Positions 7,802 through 15,539 of a stretch of 34,427 nt of DNA are shown piece by piece; position 1 is the first letter of the stretch; the number at the start of each line of letters is the position of its first letter. The notes under the pieces were generated by a model. The model saw only the letters and a program-made list of their open reading frames with translations, had not been told where the DNA came from and searched no databases. The DNA is from an uncultured Clostridia bacterium. GTDB lineage: Bacteria; Bacillota; Clostridia; Saccharofermentanales; Saccharofermentanaceae. The stretch lies in assembly GCA_946187935.1 (NCBI GenBank), contig CAMHSJ010000019.1, forward strand, positions 1-34,427, written 5' to 3'. Position numbers and translations under genes: made by a program.

Positions 7802-8712
7802 GCCTTCTTAATGTTTCAGTCGGATCAGTAGATCTTAAGAGTCCTCTTATCCTTGCTTCAGGAACATGTAATTTCGGAAGGGAACTGTCTGAGTACTACG
7901 ATCTCTCTATATTAGGCGGCCTTAGTTCAAAAGGTCTTACGATCAAGCCCAGAGCAGGCAATCCCGGTGTCCGCGTTGCTGAATGCGAAGCAGGAATGCT
8001 AAACTGCGTAGGTCTTCAGAATCCCGGTGTCGATTACTTCATAGAAAACGACCTCGATTACATGGCAGGTCTTGATACCGGCCTTATCGTAAATGTTGCA
8101 GGTCACAGCCACGACGACTATACGGCTATGGTAAGAAAGCTTGATCCTTATAAGGATAAGATCGATGCGCTTGAGATCAACCTGTCTTGTCCCAATGTTA
8201 AGTCAGGCTGTATGTCTATAGGTTCTGATCCTAATGAGATCAAAGCGATCACATCAGATCTCCGGAGCCTTACGGATCTTCCTCTCTGGATAAAGCTTAC
8301 TCCTAATGTAACTGATGTCAGATCCTGCGCTCTTGCTGCCCAGCAGGGCGGTGCAGATGCAGTGGTCCTGATAAATACGCTTCTCGGAATGGCAATAGAC
8401 ATCAAGACCAGAAGACCTGTACTGACCAATAACACTGGCGGTTATTCAGGTCCTGCAATAAAGCCCGTTGCTCTGAGGATGGTGTCTGAGTGCTACAGAG
8501 CACTTGATATTCCCATCATCGGCTGCGGCGGTATCAGCAGCGCCAAAGACGTTATAGAATTCTTCATTGCCGGAGCATCCGCAGTTGAGATCGGAACAGC
8601 AAGCCTCATCCATCCCACCGCTCCCGTTAAGATCACAGAGGATCTTGAAGAATACTGCTCTATTAACAATATCGAACTTAAAGAACTTACCGGCACATTA
8701 CAGCTCTGGTAA
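7798..8712 (+). CDS. pyrD: Dihydroorotate dehydrogenase B (NAD+), catalytic subunit
   Basis: FMN subunit that oxidises dihydroorotate to orotate, class 1B because it is paired with pyrK. It has 304 residues. Motifs: MLNCVGLQNPGVDYF (67-81), the catalytic loop INLSCPNVKSG (127-137) with Cys131 as the class 1 base, WIKLTPNV near 173, and the FMN phosphate loop IIGCGGISS. The start is a GTG overlapping the pyrK stop, with a strong GAGGAGG just upstream. Cytosolic; no membrane segment, unlike class 2 enzymes. Confidence 0.96.
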   Translation: MSLLNVSVGSVDLKSPLILASGTCNFGRELSEYYDLSILGGLSSKGLTIKPRAGNPGVRVAECEAGMLNCVGLQNPGVDYFIENDLDYMAGLDTGLIVNVAGHSHDDYTAMVRKLDPYKDKIDALEINLSCPNVKSGCMSIGSDPNEIKAITSDLRSLTDLPLWIKLTPNVTDVRSCALAAQQGGADAVVLINTLLGMAIDIKTRRPVLTNNTGGYSGPAIKPVALRMVSECYRALDIPIIGCGGISSAKDVIEFFIAGASAVEIGTASLIHPTAPVKITEDLEEYCSINNIELKELTGTLQLW

Positions 8713-8722
8713 AGGAGGATAT

Positions 8723-9571
8723 ATGACAGACAAGATAGTTCAAGCCCTTTTCGATACAAAGGCTATCAGGGTAGCACCTGCCGAGACGCCTTTCTGGTAC
8801 ACATCAGGAAGACTCGGACCTTTCTTTATCAACACTCATTTCCTGCTCGAAAACGAGGCTGCCGCAGGCGAAGTCTTAAAGAGGATCGAACAGGCGATAT
8901 CAAGAGACAGACTTGAAGCTCCTTCCGAGATCTTCGACATGCTCCTTGCATACTATAACAAGGGCGGCACTTTCAAGATGACGATGGACCTTCTTGCCGA
9001 TATGGCTTCAAAGCTTGATTTTGACTATATCTCAGGCGGTGAGAGAAGAGATTTCTTCTTCTCGATGCTTCCTGCTTATCTTTTGGGCAAGCCGCATCTT
9101 ACCATCTACAAGGACATGACTTTTACTTATAACGAAGATCTTACAGCTGCGGGCATAGTTCCGTCTGATCTTAAGGGCAAGAAGGCACTTCACATAGCTG
9201 ATCTTGTAACCGAGGCTTCAAGCTATGAACGTGCCTGGATACCTGTAATAAGAGGCATCGGATCAGATATAACTGACACTCTTGCAGTAGTTGACAGAGA
9301 CCAGGGAGGACGTGAGGTCCTTAAGAATCTGGGCGTAGAGCTTCAGACGATCACGGTTATCGGCAAGGATATTTTCGATGAAGCTGAAAAGAATGGTACT
9401 ATAGATTCAGCACAGAAAGAACTTGTACTTAAGTTCCTCAAGTCGCCTTCGGATTATATGGACGAGTTCCTTTCTGATCATCCGGGCTTCATAGATGAAC
9501 AGATAGCCTTAGGCGGCAAGACAGCTGAGCGCGCAAATCTCGCAATAGAGAAAGGATACGCAAAAAGATGA
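8723..9571 (+). CDS. pyrE: Divergent orotate phosphoribosyltransferase-like protein
   Basis: By operon position this should turn orotate + PRPP into OMP. The ATG at 8723 follows AAAGGAGG, giving 282 residues, clearly longer than usual PyrE (about 210-225). The N-terminal FWYTSGRLGPFFINT (near 23-37) resembles the PyrE substrate loop, and YISGGERRDFFFS the following helix entry. Two hallmarks are not recognisable: the PRPP motif, normally like VVEDVxTTGxS, reads HIADLVTEASS, and the mobile catalytic loop KDHGEGG has no counterpart. A segment of about 45 residues rich in charged and hydrophobic helix formers follows the N-terminal loop. I believe similar proteins are annotated as PyrE in other clostridia, so it may be a functional variant, but activity is inferred only from context. 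It overlaps the next gene by four bases (ATGA). Confidence 0.75.
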   Translation: MTDKIVQALFDTKAIRVAPAETPFWYTSGRLGPFFINTHFLLENEAAAGEVLKRIEQAISRDRLEAPSEIFDMLLAYYNKGGTFKMTMDLLADMASKLDFDYISGGERRDFFFSMLPAYLLGKPHLTIYKDMTFTYNEDLTAAGIVPSDLKGKKALHIADLVTEASSYERAWIPVIRGIGSDITDTLAVVDRDQGGREVLKNLGVELQTITVIGKDIFDEAEKNGTIDSAQKELVLKFLKSPSDYMDEFLSDHPGFIDEQIALGGKTAERANLAIEKGYAKR

Positions 9572-11277
9572 GCAAAGATCCCTATTCTAACCTTTACGAA
9601 GTTACTGAGATCCATGACTTAAGAGATGTCATCAAGAAGAGAGTAAATGAGTTTCCTCAAAATCCCGTTTTCCTTGTAAAGGATAAGAAGGGCGGGGAAT
9701 ATGTTCCTGTTTCTACTGAGAAGTACGACCACGACATCGATTCTCTCGGAACATATTTCCTTAATACAGTCAAAAAGGGCGCCAGGATCGCTATTTTCGC
9801 TGAGACAAGATACGAATGGTATGTTTCCTATCTTGCTACGACAAACGGTACAGGATGCGTTGTGCCTCTAGATAAGGAGCTTCCCGTTGACGATGTCCAG
9901 AACATGATCGACAGGGCAGAGGTCGATATCCTCCTTTTCTCCAAGTCCAAGCTCGACATAGTTAACAAAGTCTATGGTGCCAAGACCATAAAGCATTATA
10001 TCTGCATGGATAAGATTGAAGATGACAGGTTCCTTTATTTCTATGACTGCCTTAAGCAGGGAGAAGAGAAACTTGCTGCCGGTGACAAGGTGTTTACTGA
10101 AGCTTCGATCGATCCTGAAGAGATGACGATCCTTCTGTTCACATCCGGTACTACAGCAAAGTCAAAGGCAGTTATGCTCTGCCAGAAGAACATCTGCAAG
10201 AACCTCATGTCCATGTTCTCGATGCTCTATATCGACAGAAATGACGTATGGCTCTCTGTTCTTCCTCTTCACCATACATATGAATGCACCTGCGGATTCT
10301 TAGGCCAGGTCTACAGAGGCACTACCGTTGCAGTATGTGAAGGCTTGAGATACATTGCTCAGAACCTTCAGGAAGCCAAGCCTACATGCATCCTCATGGT
10401 TCCTGTTATGCTCGAACTCTTCTACAAGAAGATCATGAAGCAGGTTAATTCTGATCCCAAGACAGCTGCCAAGCTCAAGAAGGGCATTAAGCTCGCAAAT
10501 ACACTGCACCTCAGCAATAAGATGCGCCGCAAGCTCTTTAGCAAGATCCATGAGATCTTTGGCGGCAGGATGAGGCTGATCATATTAGGCGGCGCTCCTG
10601 TTAACCCTGAAGTCCTAAAGTTCTTCCAGGACATCGGATTCCAGTGCGTACAGGGATATGGTCTTACGGAGTGCGCTCCTATCCTTGCTCTTAACAGGGA
10701 TAAGTTCTTCAAGAATGAAGCGGCAGGTCTGCCTCTTCCCGGATGTGATGTTAAGATCCTCGATCCTGACGAAGACGGTATCGGTGAATTCATCTCCAAG
10801 GGCGACAATAACTTCATGGGATACTATAACGATCCTGAGAATACCGCACTTGCTCTCGATAAGGACGGATACTATCACACAGGTGACCTGGGATACATCG
10901 ACAGCGACGGTTTCTGCATCATTACAGGCCGTAAAAAGAATGTTATAATTGCAAAGAACGGCAAGAACGTATTCCCTGAAGAAATAGAATATCTGTTGTC
11001 GCTCTCACCCTATGTTGCCGAATCCGTTGTATCAGGTGTTAACGATGAGGCCAAGGATGATATAGTTATAACAGCAACGATCTTCCCCGACTTAGAGGAG
11101 ATCAAGGCTAAGCTTGGTATCGAAGAAGACCCTTCTGAAGACCAGATAATGGATATCCTCAAGGATGTCGTAGCTTCTACGAATGACAAGCTCGAGAATT
11201 ACAAGAAGATCAAGAAGACAGTCCTTAGAATGACTGAATTCGAGAAGAACACGTCAAAGAAGATCAAGAGATACTGA
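9568..11277 (+). CDS. AMP-forming long-chain acyl-CoA synthetase-like ligase
   Basis: Member of the adenylate-forming superfamily: activates a carboxylic acid with ATP to an acyl-AMP and transfers it to CoA or another thiol. The 569 residues carry the P-loop LLFTSGTTAKSKAVM (189-203), QGYGLTECAP near 366, the ribose-binding YHTGDLGYID and GRKKNVIIAKNGKN hinge, and the C-terminal catalytic lysine context NTSKKIKRY at the very end. It resembles FadD-type fatty-acid ligases; the acid substrate cannot be read from sequence. No membrane segment is apparent. It overlaps the pyrE-like gene by four bases and ends just before a strong terminator, so it is the last gene of the pyr transcript. Its link to pyrimidine metabolism is not obvious. 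Confidence 0.88.
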   Translation: MSKDPYSNLYEVTEIHDLRDVIKKRVNEFPQNPVFLVKDKKGGEYVPVSTEKYDHDIDSLGTYFLNTVKKGARIAIFAETRYEWYVSYLATTNGTGCVVPLDKELPVDDVQNMIDRAEVDILLFSKSKLDIVNKVYGAKTIKHYICMDKIEDDRFLYFYDCLKQGEEKLAAGDKVFTEASIDPEEMTILLFTSGTTAKSKAVMLCQKNICKNLMSMFSMLYIDRNDVWLSVLPLHHTYECTCGFLGQVYRGTTVAVCEGLRYIAQNLQEAKPTCILMVPVMLELFYKKIMKQVNSDPKTAAKLKKGIKLANTLHLSNKMRRKLFSKIHEIFGGRMRLIILGGAPVNPEVLKFFQDIGFQCVQGYGLTECAPILALNRDKFFKNEAAGLPLPGCDVKILDPDEDGIGEFISKGDNNFMGYYNDPENTALALDKDGYYHTGDLGYIDSDGFCIITGRKKNVIIAKNGKNVFPEEIEYLLSLSPYVAESVVSGVNDEAKDDIVITATIFPDLEEIKAKLGIEEDPSEDQIMDILKDVVASTNDKLENYKKIKKTVLRMTEFEKNTSKKIKRY

Positions 11278-11303
11278 TTCTCAGACTGACAGATAGCTTG
11301 AGT

Positions 11304-11342
11304 AACACCTCTTGCTCTTGATGACGGGTAAGAGGTGTTTTT
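11304..11342 (+). terminator. Intrinsic terminator of the pyr operon, overlapping the tldD ribosome site
   Basis: AACACCTCTT (11304-11313) and AAGAGGTGTT (11330-11339) form a perfect 10-base stem, extended by further pairs inside, then a T run (11338-11342). The next base is the A of the tldD start codon. AAGAGGTG in the 3' arm is the only Shine-Dalgarno candidate for tldD, so the hairpin both ends the pyr transcript and would hide the tldD ribosome site on read-through RNA. Confidence 0.85.
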
Positions 11343-12728
11343 ATGTTTAATGACAGTGACTGCCTGAAGATATTAGACTGCGCGATGTCAACGACTGCTG
11401 ATTTTGCTGAAGTCTTCCAGGAAGTAAGAGAATCCAAGTCCGTAAGCATGCTTAACGGACAGGTCATAAGAGCCGGGACTTCATACGATTCAGGTACGGG
11501 CATTAGGCTCATCGCAGGTACCAACTGCGTTTATGTCTATTCCAGCGACAACGACATAGATGTACTCTTAAAGCTTGCAAGAGATGCTGCAAGCGCAGTT
11601 AAGGGCGGGAACAAGACTCAGATAGAAGAACTTAAAGAGCTCTGCAAAACGAGCAAGGCCAGGGTTCAGATAGACCCCATGACTGTATCCAAGGGTGATT
11701 ACTATGAATTCTTAAAGCAGGCATCAGATTATGCTTTAGGTTACGATCCTCTCATAACCCAGTTTGCAGGCTCTATCGCTTCAGGCAAGAGGACTTCCAA
11801 GGTCATCAATACGCGCGGTGTAAACACAGAAGATACCACCCAGAGGATCAGATTGTCCCTTGAGACCATTGCAACAAAAGACGGCGAGAAGCAGAGCGGC
11901 AGAGTTGCTCCCGGCACAATGAGGGGATATGAATTCATTAATGAATATCCTGTGTTAGATAAGACGAAGGAATGCTGTGATACTGCTTTGCGCATGGTAA
12001 ACGCAGGCTATGCCCCTTCAGGCAAGATGGCTGTAGTCTTGAGCAACGGATTCGGCGGCGTTATCTTCCATGAGGCATGCGGTCATGCTCTTGAAGCAAC
12101 TTCCGTAGGCATTAAGAACTCATACTTTACAGATATGCTGGGTCAGAAGATCGCATCAAATCTAGTCTCAGCAAGAGACAATGCACATATCGACGGCGAA
12201 TGGGGATCTTATGCTACTGATGATGAGGGCAATCCGTCATCTGATCTTCTCCTTATTGAGAACGGAATCCTTAAGAACTATCTTGTTGATGAATTGGGAT
12301 CAAGAAGAATGAACTGCAAGCCCACAGGCTGCTCAAGAAGACAGGATTATTCCTATAGTCCGACATCCAGGATGAGCAATACATATATCTGCAACGGCGA
12401 GTCTAATCCCAAGGATATTATCTCTGCTACTGAATACGGCATTTACTGTACTCAGATGGGCGGCGGCTCTGTTGATACTTCAACAGGCGATTTCAATTTT
12501 GCGGTAAACGAAGCATTCATGATCAGGAACGGCAAGATCGCTGAGCCTGTCAGAGGCGCAACACTCATAGGCAAAGGCCAGGAGATCTTAAAGAACATAG
12601 ATATGGTCGGAAACGATCTTGAGATGTCAGCCGGCATGTGCGGATCGATGTCAGGCAGCGTTCCTGTTACTGTAGGTCAGCCCACGATAAGAGTATCTTC
12701 GATCCTTGTAGGCGGAAGAGAGGCATAA
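11343..12728 (+). CDS. tldD: TldD-type metallopeptidase
   Basis: Catalytic subunit of the TldD/TldE (PmbA) peptidase, known from other bacteria to degrade or trim unfolded and modified peptides. The protein is 461 residues. The zinc motif IFHEACGHALE (241-251; HExxxH at 243-248) is intact, and C-terminal glycine-rich blocks such as CTQMGGGSVDTSTGDF match the family. The ATG at 11343 is chosen because AAGAGGTG lies just upstream; the next in-frame ATG (11385) has no ribosome site. That Shine-Dalgarno sequence lies in the 3' arm of the terminator before the gene, and I see no separate promoter in the 65 bases after the pyr operon. It is followed one base later by tldE. Confidence 0.93.
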   Translation: MFNDSDCLKILDCAMSTTADFAEVFQEVRESKSVSMLNGQVIRAGTSYDSGTGIRLIAGTNCVYVYSSDNDIDVLLKLARDAASAVKGGNKTQIEELKELCKTSKARVQIDPMTVSKGDYYEFLKQASDYALGYDPLITQFAGSIASGKRTSKVINTRGVNTEDTTQRIRLSLETIATKDGEKQSGRVAPGTMRGYEFINEYPVLDKTKECCDTALRMVNAGYAPSGKMAVVLSNGFGGVIFHEACGHALEATSVGIKNSYFTDMLGQKIASNLVSARDNAHIDGEWGSYATDDEGNPSSDLLLIENGILKNYLVDELGSRRMNCKPTGCSRRQDYSYSPTSRMSNTYICNGESNPKDIISATEYGIYCTQMGGGSVDTSTGDFNFAVNEAFMIRNGKIAEPVRGATLIGKGQEILKNIDMVGNDLEMSAGMCGSMSGSVPVTVGQPTIRVSSILVGGREA

Positions 12729-12729
12729 T

Positions 12730-14097
12730 ATGGATATCAAGAAAGCAGAAGAGTTCATGACAAAGCTCGTTAAGGCGGGCAAGGAATATGGGTTTGAGGA
12801 ATGCGAGGCTTCTTTTTCCGCAGCATCTTCCATAAGTATGGATATATTGAAGGGTGAAGTCTCAAACTACGAGAACTCTGCAACGAGCACTTTATCTTTC
12901 AGAGGCCTCAAGAACGGTCAGATGGGTTCCTGCAGCACTAACAGATTCGACGATGAATCAATGGAGTTCCTTCTTAAGAGCGCGATGGAAAACTGCGATG
13001 TCTTAAATGATGAAGATCCTCAGTTCATTTATTGTGACGAGAACAACAAAGATCTTTACTATTCCCAGACAACTGCTGCTTATGAGAAGAACTCTTACAG
13101 CAGTTTTAGGGGGCTCGGTCTTAAGCTCGAGAAGGCTATCCTGGCTTTAGATGACAGGATCGACGCTGTTGATTATCTCTCCATAAGCTGCGGCAGGGGA
13201 CCTTTCCTCATGATCAATTCCAAGGGCCTTCATTCCTACAGAGATTCAGACGGAATATCTTTATATGCTGCAGCAAGGGCCACAGATGCTGACGGCAGTG
13301 TTAAGAGCGGCGGCCACTATTGGGTCGGCAAGGACATAGATGACTTCGACATGGATAAGTTCCTTGACAAGTTTAAGGACAATCTGATAGGCAAGATGGG
13401 CGCTAAGTCCTGCAAGTCAGGGGCATATAAGGTCATCTTCAGGAACGAAGCTTTCCAGCAGTTCTTCTCGGCATTCTTCGGCAATTTCCTTGCGACTGTC
13501 ATGCAGAGAGGCTTATCTCTTTTGGCAGGAAGAGAAGGGGAGAAGATCGCTTCTGATAAACTCACATTAGAAGAAATACCCATGTTCGAAAAGGCTTTGA
13601 CCAAGATCCCCTTTGACGATGAAGGCGTTCTTACCACACAAAAAGCCATAATAGATAATGGCGTTTTTGCAACGGCACTATACGATCTTAAGTCTGCTAA
13701 CAAAGCAGGCATCAAGTCAACAGGAAACGGCTTCAGAGCCGGCAGCGCTATCTCTGAGATGCCTACTAACCTTGTTGTAAGAGCAGGGGAGAAGAGCCTT
13801 GAAGAACTGATGGGAGAGGCTGGAGACGGGATCATGCTTACGGATCTTTCCGGTCTTCATGCCGGTGTAAACTCAATAAGCGGTGATTTTTCTCTTCTTT
13901 GCGAAGGATATCTCATCGAGAACGGTAAGAAGGGAAGACCTGTTGAGCAGATCACCATAGCGGGGAACTTCTATGAGATAATAAAAAACATAATCTGCGT
14001 TGGTAATGATATAATAAATATTCCGGCAGGTGAGGGCGAGTTCTTCACTCCGTCGGTATTGGTGTCACAGATAGCAGTATCCGGTGACGCCGAATAA
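12730..14097 (+). CDS. tldE: TldE/PmbA-type partner subunit of the TldD peptidase
   Basis: A 455-residue paralogue of the preceding gene. Both share an N-terminal segment like ISMDILKGEVSNYENSATST (35-54) and C-terminal glycine-rich blocks such as LSGLHAGVNSISGDFSLLCEG, but this one lacks the HExxxH zinc site, as TldE/PmbA proteins do. It should form the hetero-complex with TldD and shape the substrate channel. The one-base gap after tldD implies translational coupling. No membrane or signal segment is seen. Confidence 0.92.
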   Translation: MDIKKAEEFMTKLVKAGKEYGFEECEASFSAASSISMDILKGEVSNYENSATSTLSFRGLKNGQMGSCSTNRFDDESMEFLLKSAMENCDVLNDEDPQFIYCDENNKDLYYSQTTAAYEKNSYSSFRGLGLKLEKAILALDDRIDAVDYLSISCGRGPFLMINSKGLHSYRDSDGISLYAAARATDADGSVKSGGHYWVGKDIDDFDMDKFLDKFKDNLIGKMGAKSCKSGAYKVIFRNEAFQQFFSAFFGNFLATVMQRGLSLLAGREGEKIASDKLTLEEIPMFEKALTKIPFDDEGVLTTQKAIIDNGVFATALYDLKSANKAGIKSTGNGFRAGSAISEMPTNLVVRAGEKSLEELMGEAGDGIMLTDLSGLHAGVNSISGDFSLLCEGYLIENGKKGRPVEQITIAGNFYEIIKNIICVGNDIINIPAGEGEFFTPSVLVSQIAVSGDAE

Positions 14098-14118
14098 AGA
14101 GAAAGAGGGTATCTATTT

Positions 14119-15396
14119 ATGAGTAATTCAGTTGACACGATCTGTCTGCACGGCGGCTACAAGCCCGGCAATGGTGAACCCAGGCAGGTTCCCATCTATC
14201 AGAGCACTACTTGGAAGTATGCTACTTCAGAAGACATGGGCAAGCTCTTCGATCTTGAGGCTTCCGGTTATTTCTATACAAGACTCCAGAATCCTACAAA
14301 CGATTATGTTGCTGCCAAGCTCTGCGAGTTAGAGGGCGGTTTTGCAGGAATGCTTACATGTTCAGGCCAGGCTGCAAATTTCTTTGCAGTGTTTAACATC
14401 TGCGAAGCCGGTGATCACTTTATCGCTTCTGCAAATATCTACGGCGGAACATATAACCTCTTCGGCGTTACATTCAAGAAGATGGGTATCGAGTGCACAT
14501 TCGTAGATCAGAAGCTTCCGTTAGAAGAACTTCAGAAGTATATAAGACCTAATACAAAGTGTGTATTTGGTGAGACAATAACAAATCCTACAGTTGATGT
14601 GTTAGACATAGAGAAGTTTGCAAAGCTTGCTCACAATAACGGTATCCCTCTTATTATGGACAACACTTTCGCAACACCCATCAATTGCCGTCCTATAGAA
14701 TTCGGATGCGATATTGTTACACATTCAACTACAAAGTACATTGACGGTCACGGTTCATCAGTCGGCGGCGCCATTATCGACAGCGGCAATTTCGATTGGA
14801 TGGCACATGCTGATAAGTTCCCCGGTCTTTGTACTCCGGATGAGTCTTATCACGGCCTTACATATGCTACAAAGTTCGGTAAGGCAGCTTATATCACGAA
14901 GGCAACAGCTCAGCTCATGAGAGACTTCGGTTCTATCCAGTCTCCTCAGAATGCTTACTATATCCAGCTTGGGTTAGAGTCACTCGGCGTACGTATGCCC
15001 AGAGTATGCTCTAATGCTCAGAAGGTCGCTGAATTCCTTGCATCTGATGACAGGATCGCATGGGTAAAATATCCCGGACTTGAGTCAGACAGCGAGCATG
15101 AACTTGCCAAGAAATATTGCCCCAAGGGTACGTGCGGTGTAATGTGCTTCGGCGTAAAGGGCGGCAGGGAACAGTCCATCAAGTTCATGGATTCCCTTCA
15201 GTTTGCGACAATAGCAACACACGTTGCTGACTGCAAGACAATGCTCCTGCATCCTGCATCACATACTCACAGACAGCTTACGGACGAGCAGCTCGCAGAA
15301 GCAGGAATTCCTGCTGACCTCATCCGTTTCAGCGTTGGTCTTGAGGATCCTGATGACATCATCAATGATATCAAGCAGGCATTGGATAAGATCTGA
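14119..15396 (+). CDS. metY: O-acetylhomoserine sulfhydrylase (aminocarboxypropyltransferase)
   Basis: PLP enzyme of the Cys/Met-metabolism family that makes homocysteine from O-acetylhomoserine and sulfide, a direct-sulfuration route to methionine. The 425-residue length is typical of MetY and longer than cystathionine synthases (about 380-400). Key segments: YTRLQNPTNDYVAAKL (53-68), the PLP-stacking region CSGQAANFFA (81-90), IMDNTFATP (179-187, PLP-binding Asp) and HSTTKYIDGHGSSVGG (202-217), where Lys206 should hold PLP. AGAGGG precedes the ATG. It lies 21 bases after tldE with no visible promoter or SAM/T-box riboswitch, so it is probably cotranscribed with tldDE. Confidence 0.92.
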   Translation: MSNSVDTICLHGGYKPGNGEPRQVPIYQSTTWKYATSEDMGKLFDLEASGYFYTRLQNPTNDYVAAKLCELEGGFAGMLTCSGQAANFFAVFNICEAGDHFIASANIYGGTYNLFGVTFKKMGIECTFVDQKLPLEELQKYIRPNTKCVFGETITNPTVDVLDIEKFAKLAHNNGIPLIMDNTFATPINCRPIEFGCDIVTHSTTKYIDGHGSSVGGAIIDSGNFDWMAHADKFPGLCTPDESYHGLTYATKFGKAAYITKATAQLMRDFGSIQSPQNAYYIQLGLESLGVRMPRVCSNAQKVAEFLASDDRIAWVKYPGLESDSEHELAKKYCPKGTCGVMCFGVKGGREQSIKFMDSLQFATIATHVADCKTMLLHPASHTHRQLTDEQLAEAGIPADLIRFSVGLEDPDDIINDIKQALDKI

Positions 15397-15418
15397 TAAT
15401 TCTTTTGAGTCAAGAATT

Positions 15419-15449
15419 CAGCTCCGGGGAATATTCCTGGAGCTGTTTT
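15419..15449 (+). terminator. Intrinsic terminator after metY
   Basis: CAGCTCC (15419-15425) pairs with GGAGCTG (15439-15445), the palindromic GGAATATTCC closes the stem inside, and four T follow. It lies 22 bases beyond the metY stop. Confidence 0.85.
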
Positions 15450-15539
15450 AATGTTTAAATATTATTTATATTTAGATAACACTTACAATTCTCCACTTTA
15501 TTAGAATAAAAGTATCTTTTATTTGGGAGGTGAGGACGT

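Noticed and set aside
8567..8722. Longer N-terminus (334 residues) for the pyrE-like protein
   Set aside because: The extra 52 residues overlap pyrD coding in another frame, and the strong AAAGGAGG directly precedes the ATG at 8723.
13317..13835. 172-codon open frame on the minus strand inside tldE
   Set aside because: It lies wholly antisense to a well-recognised gene; its composition (many Ser, Leu, Pro) is what codon bias on the other strand produces, and no ribosome site is seen.
14098..14118. Possible SAM or T-box riboswitch controlling metY
   Set aside because: Only 21 bases separate tldE and metY, too few for a riboswitch.
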